Source: CAYOBW01 sp964402115
Lineage (GTDB): Bacteria; Verrucomicrobiota; Kiritimatiellia; UBA8416; CAYOBW01
DNA length: 17,605 nucleotides
Assembly (NCBI GenBank): GCA_964402115.1
Contig: CAYOBW010000143.1
Span: 1 to 17,605 of the forward strand
Direction of reading: 5' to 3'
Shown here: positions 1 to 7,900 of the stretch, one piece after another
Layout of the letters: the number at the start of each line of letters is the position of its first letter
Numbering within the stretch: the stretch's first letter is position 1
Position numbers and translations under genes: made by a program
Notes under the pieces: generated by a model
Told to the model about the DNA's origin: nothing
Seen by the model: the letters and a program-made list of their open reading frames with translations, nothing else
Database searches by the model: none

Positions 1-1
1 C

Positions 2-469
2 TTCTCGAAGGGCTGGGCGATGACCGGCTTCCGCCTGGGCTACGCCTGCGCCCCGAAGGAGCTGAGCGAGGCCATGATGAAGATCCACCAGTACATCATG
101 ATGTGCGCGCCCATCCTCAGCCAGAAAGCCGCGCTGGAAGCCCTGCAGAGCGACCGCGACACGGACGAGATGCGCGGCGCCTACGAGCAGCGGCGCAATC
201 TCATCGTGGAGGCGCTCAACACCATGGGGCTGCCCTGCCACCTGCCCAACGGCGCGTTCTACGTCTTCCCCTACATCGGCGGCACGGGGCTCACGTCCAA
301 GGATTTCGCCCTGCGGCTGCTCGACGAGGAGAACGTCGCCTGCGTGCCCGGCTCCGCCTTCGGCCACAGCGGCGAGGGCTTCCTGCGCTGCGCGTACGCA
401 ACCGACATCGAACGCATCAAGATCGCCATGGAGCGCATGGCCCGCTTCGTGAAGCGCCTCGCGCGGTAG
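2..469 (+). CDS. Class I/II PLP-dependent aminotransferase, 5'-truncated by window edge
   Basis: This is the C-terminal part (about 155 residues) of a fold-type I aminotransferase (AspC/aromatic or AlaT-like class I/II family), which swaps an amino group between an amino acid and a 2-oxoacid in the cytoplasm. The open frame runs in from the window edge. It begins with FSKGWAMTGFRLGY, the classical PLP-lysine signature (SK followed by MTG-R-GY); the lysine at bases 8-10 would form the Schiff base. Further on come GAFYVFP (bases about 252-272) and the C-terminal VPGSAFG...GEGFLRCAYA block, whose arginine normally binds the substrate carboxylate. All hallmark residues of the visible half are intact, and the gene ends in TAG. 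The ATG at base 20 lies inside the motif and is not the start. Substrate specificity cannot be told. It is followed by a 100-base gap and a gene of different base composition. Confidence 0.94.
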   Translation, partial: FSKGWAMTGFRLGYACAPKELSEAMMKIHQYIMMCAPILSQKAALEALQSDRDTDEMRGAYEQRRNLIVEALNTMGLPCHLPNGAFYVFPYIGGTGLTSKDFALRLLDEENVACVPGSAFGHSGEGFLRCAYATDIERIKIAMERMARFVKRLAR

Positions 470-569
470 TAGAACGGCCTTCAGGCACCCTTTTCCCTGT
501 CCTTTGGAGTTATTCCGCGACCCTCGCTCTCAACGCCCGCAGAACGCAGTCAAGCAACATGGAATGATC
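470..569. other. Short intergenic gap
   Basis: One hundred bases lie between the aminotransferase stop and the next gene. No hairpin with a T-run and no convincing promoter was seen. The frame of the next gene is open back to a possible ATG at 504, but the residues between 504 and 564 do not look like part of a signal peptide. Confidence 0.5.
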
Positions 570-2504
570 ATGAAGGTCGCGATGAAGTTTGCGGCGCGTG
601 CCGTGATGGTGGTTGAACTGTCGTTGTTGCCTGCCCTGTGGATGTTGTCCCTCCGCGCCACGGCGGATCAAGGAATCCCTGGCGCGCCGCTGGCGCCTTC
701 CCCTTCCCAGGTCGCGGTTGGGCGGATTGTGCGGATGTCGAAACTGCCAAACCCGGCGACCTCCGAATATGTCAACTGTTTCTACGCGACCATGTTCGAG
801 GTGCTGGGGATGGCCAGCGGCAAGCCTGTTCCGGGAGAGATTAATCTGACGTTTCCTGGTTTCAAAAAAAGGATTCTTCTCCCGGAAAGCAAATTTGCGG
901 AAGGTGATTGGATCAAGGTCAAGCTTGTTCCGTTCGACAGTCTGCCTGAAGCGGTGAAAAGCACACAGCAGGCCAACGACATCGAGGATTTCGACTTGGA
1001 GGTCTTTTTCGCGGAATCATCCGAGCGGTTGGCTGCGCCGCCGCCGGAAGCGGCGCTCGCCGCGCCGCGCGCGGAGAAGCGACCTGCGGCCGCGCCGGCC
1101 ACAGTCCTGCCGATTGACGAATATGCCGCCGCCGAGCGCGAGAAGGCGATGAAGAAGGACATGGTAGCGATTGACGCGTTGCTTCAAGCGCATAGGGGCG
1201 ATTGGACAAAATGGCATGCGGAACTAGAGCCGTTCCGCAAAGAATATCCCAAGAGCTACCAAGGAAAATGGCTGGGAGACAGCTATTTCTCCACCGGAAC
1301 TCCGGAAGTGTTCGAATCCGTGTTCACCAATGGCAATGCGATTGAGGCCTTGGTCTCGATGGATCGGTATTTCCGCAGGCGGAATATAGATTTCATGGTC
1401 GTGATTGTTCCGCCAAGAGAATTTCTAACGGCGGATATTTTCACCTATTCCCTGCCTGCCGACAAGATGCCCAACCCAAGCTACTGGGAATTCGCCAGGA
1501 CGCTGCTTGAGCACGGGGTTGAGGTTGTTGACCCTTGGCCCATCGCCATGCGCAACCGCTTCAAGCACCACTTGATGTATTTCTACAATTCCCCGACCGA
1601 GCACCACCCGGCCGAGGGGGTAATGTGGAGCGTGGCCCAAGCGTTGGCCGAAAGAATGGCAAGATACCGTTTCGACGCGAAAGGCGGCGAGAAGCGATTC
1701 GCGCTTGAATCCGTTCCATGGGATGACAACAACGCAAACCGCAGGGGGGTGTGGCCAAAGGGGCATGCGGCTTTCCCGGTGGACACGCCAATCTCGTTCA
1801 TCCGGGTCGTCAACCCGCAAGACAATCAACCGGTTGTCCCGGCGGAGTTGTCATCTTCTCCCATCCTGCTTACGGGGGACAGCTTCATGTTCTACCCCGC
1901 TTTGTGGAGGGGGGGGAGCTACCCGAACTATCTGGCATACTACCTGGGAGTGGTTCCGGATGTCTTGTATCGGGACGGCTCCAGCCCGGGCATGGCCCGC
2001 TTCATTCAGCAAAAAGGGCCGGAATTCCTTGCGAACCGGAAATGTTGCGTTTTGCTCTTCCCGCTCCGCTATTCCGGGGTGAAATGGGCGAAGGCGGTCG
2101 AGTTCGACAACGCGTCCTACGCTCAATCCAAACCTCTTGCCGAATTGGCCACGGCTGAACAATTCAAGGCTTGCGTGGCACCTGCCGACAATCCGGGTAT
2201 GGTCATAGACCATAATGGCGTTACCGTCACTCCAGCGAGCCGTCCGCTGACTGTCAATGTGCCAGACTTGCCGGTCGTCAAAGCCGGGAAGTTGTTTGTC
2301 GCATTGACGATGAAGAGCGATATCCCGCCCAGCGCCGGGGTGGAGGTCATGGTCGGCGACGACAAGCAGTATGCGCGCATTCGCAAGCCATCAGAGCTTT
2401 TCCAGTTTGACATCCAGCCTGGAAATGCGGATGTGGTCTTGAAATTCGACGAAGAAACCCGCGGCTTGATGACCATCACCAAGCTGGTCATCAGCCACTA
2501 TTGA
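570..2504 (+). CDS. AlgJ/AlgX-like SGNH-fold polysaccharide O-acetyltransferase, exported
   Basis: A protein of about 644 residues, probably periplasmic. It starts with a hydrophobic signal or anchor (MKVAMKFAARAVMVV...). Then come a beta-rich N-terminal region (about 30-150), an Ala/Pro-rich linker (about 150-185), an SGNH-hydrolase-like core (about 230-510) and a beta-sandwich-like tail (about 540-644). The core carries LLTGDSFMFYP with the presumed nucleophile Ser438, and upstream TEHHPAEG (343-350), the counterpart of the D-x-H-W box of AlgJ/AlgX. In that family the protein transfers acetyl groups, delivered across the membrane by an AlgI-type MBOAT, onto an exported polysaccharide; an MBOAT relic follows 10 bases downstream, which supports the call. 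Oddities: the Asp of the box is Thr343 here, and third codon positions are less GC-rich than in all other genes of the window. Starts at 504, 564, 570 and 582 are possible; 582 has the better Shine-Dalgarno (GAAGGT, spacing about 4). The polymer acted on is unknown. Confidence 0.72.
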   Translation: MKVAMKFAARAVMVVELSLLPALWMLSLRATADQGIPGAPLAPSPSQVAVGRIVRMSKLPNPATSEYVNCFYATMFEVLGMASGKPVPGEINLTFPGFKKRILLPESKFAEGDWIKVKLVPFDSLPEAVKSTQQANDIEDFDLEVFFAESSERLAAPPPEAALAAPRAEKRPAAAPATVLPIDEYAAAEREKAMKKDMVAIDALLQAHRGDWTKWHAELEPFRKEYPKSYQGKWLGDSYFSTGTPEVFESVFTNGNAIEALVSMDRYFRRRNIDFMVVIVPPREFLTADIFTYSLPADKMPNPSYWEFARTLLEHGVEVVDPWPIAMRNRFKHHLMYFYNSPTEHHPAEGVMWSVAQALAERMARYRFDAKGGEKRFALESVPWDDNNANRRGVWPKGHAAFPVDTPISFIRVVNPQDNQPVVPAELSSSPILLTGDSFMFYPALWRGGSYPNYLAYYLGVVPDVLYRDGSSPGMARFIQQKGPEFLANRKCCVLLFPLRYSGVKWAKAVEFDNASYAQSKPLAELATAEQFKACVAPADNPGMVIDHNGVTVTPASRPLTVNVPDLPVVKAGKLFVALTMKSDIPPSAGVEVMVGDDKQYARIRKPSELFQFDIQPGNADVVLKFDEETRGLMTITKLVISHY

Positions 2505-2514
2505 GCGAAGCGCC

Positions 2515-2690
2515 ATGGTTTTCAGCTCATACCTGTTCCCTTTTCTTCTTCCTGCCGCTGGCGCTGCTGAATTACTGCGCCGTGCCGCGTGGTTGACGAC
2601 ATCTGATGCTGACGCTCGCCAGCTGTGTCTTCTATGGCTGGGCGAACCCGGCCTTCGTGCTGCTGATGCTGGTCTCCACGGTTGTTGATG
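2515..2690 (+). pseudogene. Broken N-terminus of an AlgI-like MBOAT O-acyltransferase
   Basis: The ATG at 2515, 10 bases after the SGNH gene, opens MVFSSYLF, the typical start of AlgI-type membrane-bound O-acyltransferases. The match then continues only in the next frame, as LFFFLPLALLNYCAVPR (from 2540), so one base is extra near 2539. That frame meets a TGA at 2594-2596 and then resumes as LMLTLASCVFYGW and NPAFVLLMLVSTVVD, again the expected MBOAT N-terminal sequence, up to about 2689. AlgI homologues are usually about 450-520 residues with many membrane segments; only about 60 residues survive. The gene is therefore disabled three ways: frameshift, nonsense codon and truncation. The intact partner would have passed acetyl groups across the inner membrane to the SGNH protein upstream. 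The frame calls are seen directly; the family is from memory. Confidence 0.78.
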
Positions 2691-2695
2691 TCTAC

Positions 2696-2935
2696 CGTGG
2701 CGCTGCCAAGGCCATCCGCAACTTCATCTTTGCCGATCCGCTTACCGTCCAGACCCATGCCGGTCCCCTCCTGATCCAGCCTCAGCGCACCAACAACATC
2801 CTCGAGCAGTTCTTCCGCAACCTCAAACGCGCCCACCGTCGCCACTCCGGCAACGCCTCCGCAGGCCGCATGCTCCGTAGCGTCGTCGGGGTCGAGGGCG
2901 AGGTTGTCGGTGCGGGCGATGGTGACGATCAGTAG
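2696..2935 (+). mobile_element. C-terminal remnant of a DDE-type transposase fused to the MBOAT fragment
   Basis: The reading frame of the MBOAT fragment runs on without a stop into unrelated sequence: FADPLTVQT..., QPQRTNNILEQFFRNLKRAH and RRHSGNASAGRML, ending in TAG at 2933-2935. The TNN-x2-E-x2-F-R-x2-K-R pattern with basic RR-x-SGN after it resembles the C-terminal catalytic-Glu region of DDE transposases that I remember with ADP-x3-V-T and QPQRTNN-x2-E blocks. Only about 65 residues are recognisable; the last 15 (GVEGEVVGAGDGDDQ) are low-complexity and probably not original. No N-terminal part, no target duplication and no terminal inverted repeat pair could be identified, so this is a scar and not an active element. 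Assignment to a named IS family is not possible by eye. Confidence 0.5.
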
Positions 2936-2956
2936 GTCAGGCAGGCGTGCCTGACC
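2935..2956. repeat. Perfect 9-bp inverted repeat with 4-base loop (hairpin)
   Basis: GGTCAGGCA, GGCG, TGCCTGACC forms a perfect hairpin beginning on the last base of the remnant's TAG stop. It lies between a plus-strand frame ending at 2935 and a minus-strand gene ending at 3031. There is no T-run on either side, so a classical intrinsic terminator is not shown. It could act as a bidirectional terminator, be a REP-like dispersed palindrome, or be an end structure of the mobile-element remnant. A second short palindrome (GGTCGACC) lies just downstream. Confidence 0.6.
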
Positions 2957-3030
2957 AGGTCGACCAGGCATGGCCGGGCTACGTCGGCACTGTGCAGGCG
3001 GTTGCCCCTTTCGCTCGCCTTGCGACCCGA

Positions 3031-4932
3031 TCAGGGCACGGCATCCGCCTTCCACGCCGAGCCCGGGGTCAGGATCACGCGCCAGTCGGCGGCGGCGCCG
3101 GCGGCAATGGGGGATTCGAAGCCGAGGATGGACACGCCCGGGTTGCGCTCGTCGAACTCCGACGGTGGCGGATCGGCCGGGTAAACGCGCAGCACGGCGT
3201 TCGTGGGGCTTGCCACTTCCACGCGCAGCCGCTGCCCGTCCGCCTCCAGCCACGCCCGCCGCCCCTCGAGCCGCGCGCGACCCGGCGTGACCAGGGCCCA
3301 GCGCACGACGTGATTCGTGGCGCCGCCGCGCAACCGGTCCTCGATGACAACGCGCCGGTCCGCCTGCAGGCGGAAGCGGCGCACGGCGCCGCCGAGCTGT
3401 CCGCGATACGTCGCGGAGAGATCCACCGTCGTCTCGCCGATGCCCGCGCCGCCGCTGCTCACCACGATGGGCGCGTAGCTTTGCACCACCTGCTCCATGC
3501 CATCCACCATCAGCGTGTTGTGCGCCCGGTTGTGGTAGCGAAAAATGCGCCAGCGATCCGAGCCCGGCCGGTTGTCCCAGATGTTGAGGCCGCGCTGCTC
3601 CATGGCGTTGTAGTCCTGCGACCCGAGGTCGAGCGCCCAGCGCACGCCGTCCGCGTCCAACACGAACGAGCCCACGTCCATGTGCCCATGGCTCGCCCCC
3701 GGGGAACCGGCCTTGATGGCGAGGTACACGGCCTTCGGATCGGACCATGACGTCCGGTGCACGGCCAGCGGATTGGGCCCGCGCCCGAGCCAGTGCAGGT
3801 CACTGGGCTCCGCACGTTCGGCCCCCGGCGCCGCCCACACGAATACGAGCGGGAAGAGGCGACTGGGCGACCAGTTGCCGCGTTGCTCGCGCAAGGCCAT
3901 GAGCTTCCCGTCCAGCAGCGGATTCTCGAACCACAGCAACTCGGGCCGCTGCGTGCGCGCGGCAAACCAGAACATGGCCATGGAGGATCCCGCCTGCCGG
4001 CCGCAATCGCTGAAGGGGAACCAGAGCCGCGTCGGCCCGGTCATCTGCAGGATAAAGTCCCCGGTGCGGAGGAAGCCCTCGCGCTGCGCCAGGCCGCCGT
4101 CCGTGCCCAGCGCGGTCTGCAGCAACTCGATGAGCACGACGTTGAAGAGCGTGCCATAGTTCCAGTAGCCCGGCCCCTCGGGATAGGTCCCGTCCGGCAC
4201 ATACACCTTCATGGCGTACGGCACGCCGGCCAGCGCGCGCGCCGCAACCTCCACGGCCCGCGCGGGATCGTCCTCGATCAGGGCCAGCGCGCCCGCCGTC
4301 ATCCCGGCATGACAGACCTGGTTCCAGTTGTTGCCCCCGCGCTCCCAGCCGGGGCGCGACTTGGCGCCCAGGTACGGCGTCAGCCCCTTCTCGACGATGG
4401 CCTTGCGCACGACATCCCGCTCGGCCGGGGCCAGGCGCGCGTACAGCCAGTCGTAGCCGATCGCCAGCGCCAGCGTCATCTCCGCTGTGTCGAGGAAATG
4501 CGAAGGGTTCCAGTCGGGCATGGCGGCAGCCGCCTGCATCTCCGCCACCGCCCGCCGGACATAGCGCTCGTCGCCGCCCATGCGCACGACGTAGGCCAGG
4601 ACGGTGAGCCGCTCCAGCGCCTCGCGCGAACGACCCAGCAGGCGACGGCCATCCTTGCGGTAGACCACCGGCGCCTCGCCCAGGATCTTGTCCGCTTCCG
4701 CCACGATGCCGGCGTGTGCCAGCTTCAGCCGCGGATCGCCCTCCAGCTTCGCCCGCACAGCCGCCTCGCCGCCGGCCAGCCAAAGCAACCGCGGATGCGC
4801 GGGCGCCGCCTCGACCCGCCGCCGCAGGTCGTTCGTGTCCACGCCGTCTGCCGCCCAGCCGCACCCCGCCAGCAGGAGCACGCAGGCCGCCACCACGTTC
4901 CCACGGAAACCCCAACCCTGCTCATCTCGCAC
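3031..4932 (-). CDS. Heparinase II/III family polysaccharide lyase, lipoprotein
   Basis: A 633-residue protein of the heparinase II/III superfamily (as in PL15/PL17/PL21), lyases that cleave uronic-acid-containing glycans by beta-elimination. A hydrophobic N-terminus with lipobox LAGC (Cys24) predicts a lipoprotein. An alpha/alpha-toroid follows (about 40-370), with NNWNQVCHAG (201-210) and YPEGPGYWNYG (250-260). Then comes a beta-sandwich with SHGHMDVGSF (414-423) and RAHNTLMVDG. His208, Tyr256 and His415 sit in the order and spacing of the catalytic His/Tyr/His of heparinase II, so it looks active. The only plausible start is a GTG at 4930-4932, supported by a strong Shine-Dalgarno (GGGGAGGT) four bases upstream. 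It lies 30 bases after the giant-protein gene, surely in the same operon. The substrate (alginate, heparan-like or other uronan) cannot be told. Confidence 0.87.
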   Translation of the reverse strand: MRDEQGWGFRGNVVAACVLLLAGCGWAADGVDTNDLRRRVEAAPAHPRLLWLAGGEAAVRAKLEGDPRLKLAHAGIVAEADKILGEAPVVYRKDGRRLLGRSREALERLTVLAYVVRMGGDERYVRRAVAEMQAAAAMPDWNPSHFLDTAEMTLALAIGYDWLYARLAPAERDVVRKAIVEKGLTPYLGAKSRPGWERGGNNWNQVCHAGMTAGALALIEDDPARAVEVAARALAGVPYAMKVYVPDGTYPEGPGYWNYGTLFNVVLIELLQTALGTDGGLAQREGFLRTGDFILQMTGPTRLWFPFSDCGRQAGSSMAMFWFAARTQRPELLWFENPLLDGKLMALREQRGNWSPSRLFPLVFVWAAPGAERAEPSDLHWLGRGPNPLAVHRTSWSDPKAVYLAIKAGSPGASHGHMDVGSFVLDADGVRWALDLGSQDYNAMEQRGLNIWDNRPGSDRWRIFRYHNRAHNTLMVDGMEQVVQSYAPIVVSSGGAGIGETTVDLSATYRGQLGGAVRRFRLQADRRVVIEDRLRGGATNHVVRWALVTPGRARLEGRRAWLEADGQRLRVEVASPTNAVLRVYPADPPPSEFDERNPGVSILGFESPIAAGAAADWRVILTPGSAWKADAVP

Positions 4933-4936
4933 AACG

Positions 4937-4944
4937 ACCTCCCC
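4937..4944 (-). promoter_or_regulatory. Strong ribosome binding site deciding a GTG start
   Basis: On the minus strand GGGGAGGT lies four bases before the GTG at 4932. No in-frame ATG exists near the lyase N-terminus, so this site fixes the start. Confidence 0.75.
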
Positions 4945-4962
4945 TCCCGTCCCTCCGGACGT

Positions 4963-7900
4963 CTACTTCCCGCGCGCAGCACCCCGCGCCTTGAGTTCAT
5001 CCACATGCTTCCGCACGCCGGCGTCGGGCAGCGCGCGCAGGGCCTCCTCGTACCGGGCCACGGCCTCGGCCGTCTTCCCCGTCTGCTCCAACCCGTAGGC
5101 CTCGTTGACCAGCCGCTGCGCCCGGGCGTCAGCCTCCAGGCCTTGCTCAAGTTGTCGGATGCGCGTCTCGAGCTTCTGCTCCGGGATCAGTCGCAGCGCC
5201 TCGCGGTACTTGGCGATCGCGGCCTGCCACTGCCTGCCCTGTTCCAGCGCATAGCCGGCCTCAACCAGCGCCTGCGCCCGGAGCTCGCTTTCCTTCTTAT
5301 CCGGCGGCGGCGGCGTCTCCCGGGCCGATGCGACCACCGGGAACGCACCGGCCCCGCGACCCAGTTCGATCCCCCGGCTATCCTTCACGAGCACGCTCAG
5401 CTCGTACGACCCCGCCTGGCCGGCGTTTGCCCGCGTCTCCTGGCTGAACGGGGCCGACAGCGAACACCCCTCCGGCACGACCGACCACGCATAGGCCAAA
5501 GGCGCGGCGCCGGGCGCCGGACCGACCTCCGCCCGGAAGAACGCGTCCTGGAAAGCGCCTGCCGCGCGGGCCACTTCGACCAGTCCGCCCTTCTGCGGAT
5601 CCCACACTAGCGGAGGCGGCCCCTGCAGCCGGGGCCCGCTCACCTTGACTTCGTAAAGCCGGGCCTCGCCGCTGACCTGCGCTGCACCCAGGTCGTCGCC
5701 GTGAAACGGCGTCCGGGCAAGCGCCTTGACGGTCACGGGGCGCGGGTCCTTCGGCGTATACACGTACGTGCGGCTGTCTGGGGCAGGGCCGTGTCCGAGG
5801 GTGTTGCCGGCGCACTCCCAGCGGAAGTCGAGGTACGCCGGGGCGATCGGCGGCCGCGTCGCCACCGTGACGGTCACCTCCTGGCCGACGTACGGCTCCG
5901 CCGGCACGGTCTTCAGTTCCAGTTCCGGCGGCACGACCTCGACTTCGGCCTGCTCCGCCTCGAACACGGTGACGAGGCGCCCATCCTGTTTCCGGAGCAG
6001 AACGAACCAGACGACTTCCCGACCGGGCCGAGGGAACGTCGCGGTCGCGGCGTACGCCTGGTCGCTCGTGAACGGCTCGAACACGACCTCGGGATGCGGC
6101 TGCCACTGCAGCGTGAAGGCCCCGGGCGCGGCCGGCCGCCCGTTCACCAGAATCGCCGCGGAAAGCCGGACCGGCGCCCCGACCACGATGGGCGCCGACG
6201 GCAGCACCACCCGGCCGCTGATCTCCACCACCTCGATCTCGGCCGATGCGGACGCCTGCTTGCCCGTCCGGGAGGTGGCGGTGCAGGCGACCTTGTGCTT
6301 GCCCGGCGTGTCGCCCTTGAACCTCACGCAACTCCCGCTGCCCTGCACGGGTCCCGTCCAGGCATACTTGAAGGGCGCATCCTGCAGGCCCGCGCCTTCG
6401 ACCGCCGCCTCGAGCTCCACGGACTCGCCCTTGAGGACCAGCTGCGGGACGCCCAGCAGGGTGCAGCCGAACCCCTGCGGCTCATTGCCCACCCATTCGT
6501 AGATGCGGTCGACGTGGAACTCGGGGTTGGCGACATGGAAGCACAGACAGACGCCCACACGCGGATCCAGAAACGGCGCCTGCGTGCCAGCATAGGACTT
6601 CGGAATCCGTTCCGGGATGGGGAGTTCCACATCGATGTTAACGGACGATCCCGGCGCCTTCCACTCGCCGAGGCGCAGGCTGTGGTCCGGCAGGTTGCTC
6701 GGTATGTGTTCAGGCTTGCAGATGTCCACGATGCCCCACAGGTAGTCCTTGCTGGCGGAGAACTGGCCGGTCAGGCGCAGCGGTTTGCCAGGCACGAGGA
6801 TCTTGCCATCGTTCTCCAGCTTCCAAGTGAAGCGGGCCTTCTGCTCCTCCACCTTGCGCCGCTGAGGATCTTCGGGATGCCAGACGATCGTGTAGTTGCT
6901 ATCGATCTCGCCGTCGCGCCCGGACGGCGTGTACGTGACGTTCTCGGCGTCGATGAGTGTGCGCTGCGTGCGCGTTTCCTTGTACTTCCAGAAACCCTTC
7001 GGCATGTCCGCGGCCGCAGCTGACGCGTCGACCGTCGTGGCGGTCCCGCCGCTCTTCGGTGCGTCGGCGCCCGGGGTCTTGTCGCCGCTGAAAACGAGCG
7101 TATGCGCCTTGCGTCCGATCACCACCGCCTTGCCCCTGTCGTCGCGGATGGCGCGCACGTCGAGGTTGTAGCTGGCCGGGGCGGCCGCGCTGCAGCCGAA
7201 CGTCGGGCCGACGTGCAGCAGGTCGCCGCCGAGCCACCACTCGACGCGCGCGTCCCGCAGCAGGACGGCGCCGGCGGGATCCCTGGCCGCGAGGCGCGCG
7301 GTCACCGTCACCGCCGCATTCACGGCCGCCTGGCGCGGGCCGTCGAGGGCGAGTTCAACCTGCCCGGCCACGGCGCCCGCCGATACCTCCACGCGGTGCC
7401 GGGCACACGCGACGCGCCCGGCGCCGCCGCCCGTCGCCTCGCGCACGGCCGTCGCGACGAACTCGTAGCGCCCGGTCTGCGCGGGTGTGTACGCCAGCGT
7501 CGCGCCGTTCCCCATCGGCTTGCCATTGAGCGTCCACGCGATCTTCAGGCTCTTCAGGGCCGACGCGCGAGTCCCTTCCCTCGCCTTCAGTTCAGCGCTC
7601 AGCTGCAAGGGCTGCCCCGCCGGCGCGCGGTCCGGACCGGCCAGCGCCAGCGCGGCGTTCACGACCCCTCCGGTCGGAAACGCCTCGAACGCCAGCGACT
7701 GCGCCGCCAGGACCTCGCGCAGGGCGGGGGTTTCGCGCACGGCCTTCGCCTTGACCTCGTAGCGGCCGGCACGCCGGGGCGTAAACCGGCAGGTGACGCC
7801 GTCGCCCACGACAAGCCGGTCCACCACCCACTCGATCCGCACCTCCCGCAGGAATGGCTCGGCTTCCTTCGTCTTCGCGCTCACGACGGCGTCGAAGCGC

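Noticed and set aside
2522..3748. Minus-strand open frame of 408 codons across the MBOAT/transposase scar and into the lyase
   Set aside because: Its right half is an off-frame reading of the lyase gene and its left half is antisense to recognisable MBOAT and transposase sequence.
3757..5610. Plus-strand open frame of 617 codons across the lyase and the end of the giant gene
   Set aside because: It spans the junction of two well-supported minus-strand genes and has no recognisable motif.
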